DNA from: Gemmatimonadota bacterium
GTDB taxonomy: Bacteria > Gemmatimonadota > Gemmatimonadetes > Longimicrobiales > Gaopeijiaceae
Length of the DNA: 11,576 bases
Reading direction: 5' to 3'
Assembly (NCBI GenBank): GCA_030550695.1
Contig: JAUQOX010000076.1
Location: 1-11,576, forward strand
The notes under the pieces are model-generated. The model was not told the origin of the DNA. It worked only from the letters and a program-made list of their open reading frames with translations, and made no database searches. Below, piece by piece: positions 7,001-11,576 of the stretch (position 1 is its first letter; every line of letters starts with the position of its first letter). Both the position numbers and the translations under genes were made by a program.

Positions 7001-7251
7001 TCCGCTGGTTCGGCAAGAACGTGATCCTCGCCTCCTATCCTGACGAGCCGCACCATCTGTCGCGGTACGAAAACCAGAAGGATTTCCAGATTCGGATGCA
7101 GCAGTTCTACGACCACTACCTCTGGGACCGCCCCGCCCCCCGCTGGATGACCCAGGGAAGGCCGTTCCTGCAGAAGGAGAGGGACCGGGCGATGCTGTCG
7201 CCCCAGGGTTCTGGAGGAGGGGGAGGGGGTGGGGGTGGCGGCGGCCGTTGA
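4051..7251 (+). CDS. Exported S9 family (prolyl oligopeptidase-like) serine peptidase with Gly-rich insertions
   Basis: 1066 residues, long for the family. A signal-like hydrophobic stretch at residues 18-33 after an Arg-containing n-region predicts export. Residues about 85-760 form a beta-propeller-like region with WD40/PD40-type blades, for example S-P-D-G-R-W-V at about 109-115 and F-S-P-D-S-R-W-V-A-Y-Y near 145-154. The alpha/beta-hydrolase domain runs from about 771 to 1040. The catalytic triad is visible: nucleophile S880 in G-H-S-F-S-G, D969 in H-G-T-A-D-G-S-V, and His 1001 (or 1002) in D-E-P-H-H-L. S9 enzymes cleave short peptides, often after proline; the propeller restricts entry of large substrates. 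Oddities are Gly/Ala-rich inserts at 159-184 and 416-438, a tail of eleven consecutive glycines (1055-1065), and a locally less GC-rich stretch near the domain junction. The gene is divergent from the uncharacterised gene. It may be co-transcribed with the kinase gene 222 bp downstream. Confidence 0.93.
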   Translation: MSIMDSRPEGSRALSPRFSFLVVRLALVLSLGAPAPTTLKALSTFSLPATEALAFTRYPARMLPPPAPQLPPQVIPPDTTWQGKKILTVDDYGLWRTIGSVALSPDGRWVSFAYSRRDTDDSLFLRPLAGGEGKVVVRGANPSFSPDSRWVAYYVNPPGTGGGRAGGASAGAAGRGGGGEAGAPRALELLNLQSRDTVRWENVQSFAFAAAGKALIVKKRPPEGNPRHRGTDLLVRYLSDGAEEILPYVNEWALDVAGSRLAWTVDGPEGEQNGVYLLDLASRRRVTLDAERKASYGRLTWGTDRGRPSADALAVLKGSKDDKRVEMDNALLLWPALSRSQAPLLLDPRPATADTVRGEGREGQGTVGSSRPPDPFPEGWVLSEKGALRWSPDARRIFVGTRPQQAAPNTLCRPAGDGGGGRGRGGGEGSGGGTAGGPLTRMASRVDAAGRPLGPEEVQDGICPEFVANVDIWHVRDRELQSVQMVQANRERNRVYTGVAHVEAASVRFVPLADTTMATVELSPNGKVAMGKDGRAYVSDWEPSYADVYLVDLATGHRTRVLEKHLRTLGFSPRGDHYLYWKDGHVWSFAPATGRHTNLTRDLPASFVNAEYDRFGEKPPYGIAGWTADSSGVILEARYDLWHVPLGGGKAVNLTGGLGESREIRFRILDLDPSEELVDLRKPLILTAYGQWTKKAGFYRLEGRRLEELVYADARFARVQKADSANVVLFTREDFRTFPDYWVSGLDFADPVRVTDANPQQAEFNWGRTVLFDYWTRDSVRLQGVLAIPDDYRPGEKRPMLVDFYEKMSQNLHAYPTPVYRDTPMVAGYVSAGYLVLLPDIHFRLGATHSQMLECINLAVDEVEKMGYVDPKRIGLHGHSFSGQGSVYIATHSDRFAAIVAGAAATNLVSDFNQLWKSSGTNQHGYDIYGQGRFATNPYDDLELFLDQSATPNAARMNTPLLLLHGTADGSVEWLQAIEFFNGLRWFGKNVILASYPDEPHHLSRYENQKDFQIRMQQFYDHYLWDRPAPRWMTQGRPFLQKERDRAMLSPQGSGGGGGGGGGGGR
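5302..5337 (+). other. G-quadruplex-prone tract inside the S9 peptidase gene
   Basis: The coding strand has G-runs at 5302-5309 (8), 5311-5313 (3), 5315-5318 (4), 5326-5332 (7) and 5334-5337 (4), separated by 1, 1, 7 and 1 nt. This meets the usual G3+N1-7 rule for an intramolecular quadruplex. It encodes the Gly/Arg-rich insert near residues 418-429. A related G-rich stretch encodes the C-terminal polyglycine tail at 7213-7245. Whether it folds in the cell is unknown. Confidence 0.6.
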
Positions 7252-7473
7252 AGGGGCGGGGGGAGGGCGGTCCTGGCTCAAGGACCGGCCGGCGCCGTCC
7301 GATACCGGAGGAGGGCGGTGTCCAGGGAGCCTCCAAGGGGACGGCCGGGGCACCCTGGCGGACAGAGGGGTAGCCGGTAGGGGAGGGGAGAAAGGGAAGG
7401 GCCTCGGCAGGGTGGGAGCCTCTCCAGGGCCGGACAGGGGCGGAAGCTCCCGGCCGCGGACACCCGGTGGGCT
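7252..7473 (+). other. Intergenic region between S9 peptidase and kinase genes
   Basis: 222 bp, very purine/G-rich on the plus strand. A 6-bp stem (CGGTCC 7268-7273 with GGACCG 7282-7287, 8-nt loop) and a wider pairing of GGGAGC (7414-7419) with GCTCCC (7446-7451) are present, but neither has a T-run, so no intrinsic terminator can be claimed. No clear promoter was seen. The kinase frame has a stop at 7378-7380 and no ATG, GTG or TTG between it and ATG 7474. Confidence 0.5.
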
Positions 7474-10296
7474 ATGAAGGAGCACGAAGAGCAAAGGGAT
7501 CCCCAAAGAAGTCGTTTCGCACCCGGGGAAGACCCTGGGGATGCCCCTGCGGGGGAGTCCCCCCCCCGTGGTGGTGAGACGCCGGGGCCTTCGCCCCTGG
7601 CGGGCTTCCCGCCTGGTGAAGGGGAGCCGGCCCGCGGCGAACACCCCTTCCTGGCCGACGCCAGGGAATTGGCCGAGATCACCCTGGAGCGGTCGCCGGA
7701 CCCGGTCTTCTGGATCGCTCCCGACGGCAGGCTCCTCTTCGCCAATGCCGCCGCCAGCGCCCTCCTGGGCTATCCCAGGGACGCCCTCCTCCGCAAGACC
7801 ATCAGCGACCTGGACCCTCACCTTCGCCCCGAGCTCCTCCCCGCACGCTGGGAGCAACTCAGGAAGCTGGGTTCGCGACGCTTCGAAACGGAACTCCGCG
7901 CCCGAGACGGCACCTTGGTGCCGGTGGAGGTGTCCGCCCATCTGGTACACCACAAGGGGAAGGAGCTTGATGTCTGCACGCTCAGGGACCTCCGCCCCCA
8001 GCGGGCAGCGGAAACCGCCGCCCGGTTGGGAAGGATCCGGACCCAAAACCTCATGGAAGCTTCTCCCATGGGGATCCTGGTCTACCGTCTGGAGGAGGAC
8101 GGCCGTCTGGTGCTGGCGGCGGCGAATCCGGCTTCGGACCGCATTTTGGGCATCAGAACCTCGGCGCTGGTGGGCCTGACCATCGAAGAGGCCTTCCCGG
8201 GGCTCGTCGGTACCGAGATCCCCGGCCGGTACCGGGCCCTGGCGGAACACGGCGGGATGTGGCGGTGGGACGATGTGCTCTACGGCCACGGGAAAATCCA
8301 CGGGGCCTACGAGGTGATGGCCTTCCAGGCGGCGCCGCGAGAGCTGGTGGTGATGTTCCATGACATCACCCCCCGGAAGCGGGCCGAGGAAGAGAAAAGG
8401 AGGAGCGAGGAAAGGCTGCGCCTGGCCACCCATGCGGCCCAGGTGGGGGTTTGGGAGTTCATCCCCGCCGAGGACCACGTGGAGTGGGACGAACTCATGT
8501 TCCGCCTGTACGGTCTGGATCCGGTCCGGGGGCCCCTGACCCTCGAGGATTGGCGCAGTCGCATCCATCCCGAAGACCGAGGGTGGGCGGACGCCACCTT
8601 TCTGGCTCCCCTCCAGAGCGGGAGCCACCCCTTCGAGACGGAGTTCCGGATTGTCCGGGCGGACGACGGCCAGGTGCGGGTGGTCCGATGCCGGGGGATC
8701 GTGCTCCGCTCGGAGGGGGGAGAACCCCTCCGGATCATCGGCACCAACCAGGACATCACGGAAGCCCGCCAGTACCTGGATGCCCTCCGCAGTTCGGAGG
8801 AGCGCTTCCGAAGCGTCATCGAGCAGTCCAACGAGGGGATCTACATCCTTCACCAGGGCCGCTTCGACCTGGTGAACCGGCGCTTCTGCGAAATCACCGG
8901 TACCACCCCGGAACACCTGAGGGACCCCCAGTTCTCCTTCTGGTCCCTGGTGGCCCCGGAAAGCCAAGCGCTGATCCGGGAGCGGGCGGAACTCAGAGCC
9001 CGGGGAGAGGCGGTGCCTTCTCTGTACGAGTTCGTGGTCCTCACCCCCCAGGGGAAGAAGAGACGGGTGGAGGCTTCGGTCACGGAGATCGATTATCGGG
9101 GAAGCAAGGCCATCTTGGGTTTCCTTCGGGACGTGACGGAGCACGCCAAGCTGGAGGAGCAGCTCCGCCAGGCCCTCAAGATGGAGTCCCTGGGGCGTTT
9201 GGCCGGCGGAGTGGCCCACGACCTGAACAACCTCCTCTCCCCGATCTTGGGCTTTGCCGAGCTCCTTCTGGAGGACTTGTCCCCTGCCGATCCCCGTCGG
9301 GAGTTTGCCCAGGAGATCCTCCGTTCGGCGGGCCGGGCCCGAGATCTGGTGAGACAGCTCCTGGCCTTCGGACGGAAGCAAACCTTGGAGTTCCGGTCGG
9401 TGGACCTGAACACCCTGCTGGGGGACTTCGGCAAACTCCTGCGCCGCACCATCCGGGAAGACATCCGGCTGGAATTGGACCTGGAGCCCCACCTTCCTCC
9501 CATCCGGGCGGATGCCGGCCAAATCCAGCAGGTGATCATGAACCTGGCCGTGAATGCCCAGGAAGCGATGCCGGGCGGGGGAAAGCTTTCCATCCGCACC
9601 CGGAGGCAAGAACTGGACGAAGCCTTCTGCGAGAATTACGCGGGGCTCAAGCCCGGCGAATACGTGCTCCTGGAGGTGACCGATACGGGAGTGGGGATGG
9701 AACCGGCGGTGACCGCCCTGATCTTCGAGCCGTTTTTCACCACCAAGGCCCATGGGACGGGGTTGGGCTTGAGTACCGTCTATGGAATCATCCAGCAACA
9801 CGGGGGAGCCATCTCGGTTTCCAGCGAACCCGGGAGGGGGAGCAGCTTCCGTTGCTACTTCCCGGCGGAAGGCGCCGCCCCTGCGGCCGAGGAGGAAGAA
9901 GCGGCCTCGTCCCTCCCCCTTCCCCAGCGGTCGGGCACCATTCTGGTGGTGGAAGACGACGAGGCCGTCCGCACCCTGGTGGAGTCGGTTCTCAAGCGGC
10001 AGGGTTACTCGGTCCTCGCCTTCGCCGACGCCCGGGGCGCCTTGGCCTTCCTGGACGGGTATGGGGGCGGACTGGACCTTCTCTTGAGCGACGTGATCCT
10101 GCCCGGAATGGACGGCAGCGTTCTGGCCCGGGAAGTTCGGGCCCGTCATCCGGAGACCCGCATCCTCTTCATGTCGGGCTACACCGACGACATCATCACC
10201 GAGCGGGGCGTCCTGAAGGACGGTCTGCACTTCTTGCCGAAACCCTTCACCGTCCGCCAGCTCGTGGGCAAGGTCCAGGAGATCCTGGGTGTGTGA
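7474..10296 (+). CDS. PAS-domain hybrid sensor histidine kinase with C-terminal receiver
   Basis: 940 residues with no membrane segments, so a cytoplasmic sensor. A disordered Pro/Gly/Glu-rich head (1-58) precedes four PAS-type domains at about 65-180, 190-300, 314-430 (PAS fold-3 style, ending near D427-I-T) and 440-555. Then come the HisKA helix with phosphoacceptor H582 in G-G-V-A-H-D-L-N-N, and a HATPase domain with N-box N690/N694, D737-T-G-V-G-M, F-E-P-F-F-T-T-K and G761-T-G-L-G-L. The C-terminal receiver (about 821-938) has acidic residues E827/D828, phosphoacceptor D873, S901 and K923-P-F. All residues for autophosphorylation and transfer to the receiver are present. There is no DNA-binding or enzymatic output, so signal must pass to another protein, for example through an HPt partner not in the window. 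The ligand is unknown. ATG 7474 is the first possible start after the stop at 7378 but lacks a clear Shine-Dalgarno sequence. A run of nine C sits at codons 29-32. Confidence 0.93.
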   Translation: MKEHEEQRDPQRSRFAPGEDPGDAPAGESPPRGGETPGPSPLAGFPPGEGEPARGEHPFLADARELAEITLERSPDPVFWIAPDGRLLFANAAASALLGYPRDALLRKTISDLDPHLRPELLPARWEQLRKLGSRRFETELRARDGTLVPVEVSAHLVHHKGKELDVCTLRDLRPQRAAETAARLGRIRTQNLMEASPMGILVYRLEEDGRLVLAAANPASDRILGIRTSALVGLTIEEAFPGLVGTEIPGRYRALAEHGGMWRWDDVLYGHGKIHGAYEVMAFQAAPRELVVMFHDITPRKRAEEEKRRSEERLRLATHAAQVGVWEFIPAEDHVEWDELMFRLYGLDPVRGPLTLEDWRSRIHPEDRGWADATFLAPLQSGSHPFETEFRIVRADDGQVRVVRCRGIVLRSEGGEPLRIIGTNQDITEARQYLDALRSSEERFRSVIEQSNEGIYILHQGRFDLVNRRFCEITGTTPEHLRDPQFSFWSLVAPESQALIRERAELRARGEAVPSLYEFVVLTPQGKKRRVEASVTEIDYRGSKAILGFLRDVTEHAKLEEQLRQALKMESLGRLAGGVAHDLNNLLSPILGFAELLLEDLSPADPRREFAQEILRSAGRARDLVRQLLAFGRKQTLEFRSVDLNTLLGDFGKLLRRTIREDIRLELDLEPHLPPIRADAGQIQQVIMNLAVNAQEAMPGGGKLSIRTRRQELDEAFCENYAGLKPGEYVLLEVTDTGVGMEPAVTALIFEPFFTTKAHGTGLGLSTVYGIIQQHGGAISVSSEPGRGSSFRCYFPAEGAAPAAEEEEAASSLPLPQRSGTILVVEDDEAVRTLVESVLKRQGYSVLAFADARGALAFLDGYGGGLDLLLSDVILPGMDGSVLAREVRARHPETRILFMSGYTDDIITERGVLKDGLHFLPKPFTVRQLVGKVQEILGV

Positions 10297-10350
10297 GTCG
10301 AAAAGGAGGCCGGACCCCTCGAGAAACCTCGCCCAGCCCTGTCTCGTAGC

Positions 10351-10357
10351 AGAGGAG
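10351..10357 (+). promoter_or_regulatory. Ribosome binding site favouring the ATG at 10363
   Basis: AGAGGAG with a 5-nt spacer to ATG 10363. The in-frame ATG at 10423 has only a GAGG about 12 nt away, so the upstream start is preferred. An ATG at 10358 is out of frame and too close to the site. Confidence 0.65.
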
Positions 10358-10362
10358 ATGAG

Positions 10363-11576
10363 ATGGTTTTTCCCGGCTTCCGAGCCGGTTCCTTCGGAGC
10401 CGCGCCGAGGGTCCCTCAAAAGATGAGACGGCTTTCCGGGCCTGCCGGGTCCCTGGTTCTCTTCGTTCCCCTGCTTCCCGTCCTGCTGGTGGGGGGCGGG
10501 TGCTGGCCCCTTTCGGCCCAGGCGGGTCCGGACGAGGAGGCTTCGAGCCGTCTCTGGGGCCGGGTTCACACGGTTCGGGGGGAGGTTCTCGAAGGGTTCC
10601 TCCGGTGGGGACGAACCAAGACCCATTGGGCGGATCTCCTCTGGGTGCGGAAACGCCTGGCGGAGGTGGCGGTCGTGGACTGGACGCCGGGGGGTGAACT
10701 CGTTCCCCCCCAGCGGGTCGTGGAGTACGGGGGGTACCGCGTAACCTGGGACGAAGAGGATCTTACGCTTCCGGAGACCACGGAGGCCGGGCTTCGCTTC
10801 GGGCACGTGGCGGCCCTTCGGGTGTTGGAGGGGGATTCGGTGAGGTTGGAGCTCCGCTGGGGGGGCAGGGTGGGAGGAGAGCCGGAGGCCTGGAGGCTCG
10901 AACCCGTGCCCGGCGTGCAAGTGGTGGCGAGCCGGGGCTCCCCGGACCTGGGGCCCGCCCTCCGGCAGATCTGGGTGGAGGTGCCGGGGAAGAGGCCGGT
11001 GGCGGTGCCCTGGCGCGACCTCCGGGAGGTGGAGTTCTTCCGGGCCCCGGAGGGGGCCGCTCCGGCCGGTTCCCGCTTGTTCGGGACGGTGGAGGACCGG
11101 CAGGGGCGCACCTACTCGGGGTATCTGGCCTGGTCGGACCGTCAAGTGATGGAGACCGATACCCTGAATCTGGGGCGGGGACGACGGGTGCGGATGGGGG
11201 AGGTGGCCGCGTTCCGTCGGAGGCCCGGGGGCGTGGAGCTGACTTTGCGGAGCGGCGAGGTCGTCGAAGCCCGCTACCTCCCCGAGTTCGGCTCGGCGAA
11301 CCTCCTGCGGGTGTCCGATCCGGCCCTGGGTGTGCTGGAGATCCGATGGGGGGAGGTGACTTCCGTCCGCTTGCATCCGCCCGGGCCTGCCGTGTCCGCC
11401 CTGGGGAAATGGGAGTCGTTTACGGGGAAACTTCTTTCCGGGACCGTGGTCACGAGCACCGGGGAGGAGCTTTCGGGGTGGGTCCTTTGGGATGCCGACG
11501 AAGGGGGTAGCTGGGAGATCCTGGACGGCCGTCAGGGAGGTGCGCGGCTCTACGTGGAAATGGGCCAGGTGGCGGC
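10363..11576 (+). CDS. Exported protein of unknown function with three internal motif copies (continues beyond right edge)
   Basis: 404 codons are in the window with no stop. I do not recognise the family. A hydrophobic segment with Leu/Val/Pro (about residues 29-46 from ATG 10363), followed by G-C-W-P-L-S-A-Q-A, looks like a cleavable signal ending in A-Q-A; the cysteine has no proper lipobox. From ATG 10423 the n-region would be a more usual short M-R-R, so that start remains possible although its ribosome binding site is worse. The mature part is rich in Trp, Val, Glu and Arg, predicted mostly beta. A 19-residue pattern L-x-G-x-V-x(4)-G-x(4)-G-[FYW]-[LV]-x-W begins at residues 64, 239 and 358, and the first two copies are each followed by a segment ending G-[HE]-V-A-A. 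The gene starts 66 bp after the kinase stop with no terminator between them, so the two are probably co-transcribed. It may be a surface or periplasmic protein. Confidence 0.75.
   Translation, partial: MVFPGFRAGSFGAAPRVPQKMRRLSGPAGSLVLFVPLLPVLLVGGGCWPLSAQAGPDEEASSRLWGRVHTVRGEVLEGFLRWGRTKTHWADLLWVRKRLAEVAVVDWTPGGELVPPQRVVEYGGYRVTWDEEDLTLPETTEAGLRFGHVAALRVLEGDSVRLELRWGGRVGGEPEAWRLEPVPGVQVVASRGSPDLGPALRQIWVEVPGKRPVAVPWRDLREVEFFRAPEGAAPAGSRLFGTVEDRQGRTYSGYLAWSDRQVMETDTLNLGRGRRVRMGEVAAFRRRPGGVELTLRSGEVVEARYLPEFGSANLLRVSDPALGVLEIRWGEVTSVRLHPPGPAVSALGKWESFTGKLLSGTVVTSTGEELSGWVLWDADEGGSWEILDGRQGGARLYVEMGQVA

Noticed and set aside
7268..7287. 6-bp hairpin after the S9 peptidase gene as an intrinsic terminator
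   Set aside because: The stem is short, set back from the gene end, and has no downstream T-run.
6598..11376. A minus-strand open frame of 1592 codons opposite the peptidase end, the kinase and the exported protein gene
   Set aside because: It is fully antisense to genes with clear domains and catalytic residues. Its translation is Pro/Gly/His/Gln-rich with no recognisable domain, as expected for the complement of GC-biased codons.

Overview
The window is very GC-rich DNA (estimated by eye at about two thirds G+C or more) with strong GC-ending codon bias, which also creates very long antisense open frames. Six protein genes are supported, two of them cut by the window edges. The exported M28 and S9 peptidases, the polyglycine-bearing S9 enzyme, the PAS-rich soluble hybrid kinase and the strong AGGAG-type ribosome binding sites suit a Gemmatimonadota- or Acidobacteriota-like environmental bacterium. 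That placement is an inference from protein style; no marker gene is present.

Layout. Positions 1-1747 hold two minus-strand genes: the start of an exported M28-family peptidase (1-373, continuing off the left edge) and, upstream of it, a geranylgeranyl-reductase-family FAD oxidoreductase (548-1747). A 389-bp divergent spacer (1748-2136) carries a perfect 14-bp tandem duplication directly upstream of the reductase ribosome binding site. Positions 2137-3252 encode a plus-strand SAM-methyltransferase-like protein fused to a C-terminal four-cysteine zinc-finger-like module. It converges with, and overlaps by 10 bp, a minus-strand uncharacterised gene (3243-4004) whose C-terminal half weakly resembles the PemK/MazF fold. 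Positions 4051-7251 encode a large exported S9 (prolyl oligopeptidase family) peptidase with Gly-rich insertions. After a 222-bp gap comes a four-PAS hybrid histidine kinase with a C-terminal receiver (7474-10296). It is followed 66 bp later by an exported protein of unknown function with a threefold internal motif (10363 to the right edge).

How the genes may work together. The two exported peptidases suggest a periplasmic or surface peptide-degrading capacity. The kinase and the following exported protein are co-directional and closely spaced and may be co-transcribed. The kinase has no membrane segments and no DNA-binding output, so it probably senses a cytoplasmic signal and passes phosphate to a partner outside the window. 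No RNA gene, CRISPR array, insertion sequence, phage gene or obvious defence island was seen. The most unusual items are the methyltransferase/zinc-finger fusion, the threefold motif in the last protein, the orphan MazF-like protein, and the repeat and homopolymer features. No clear new multi-gene system is visible.
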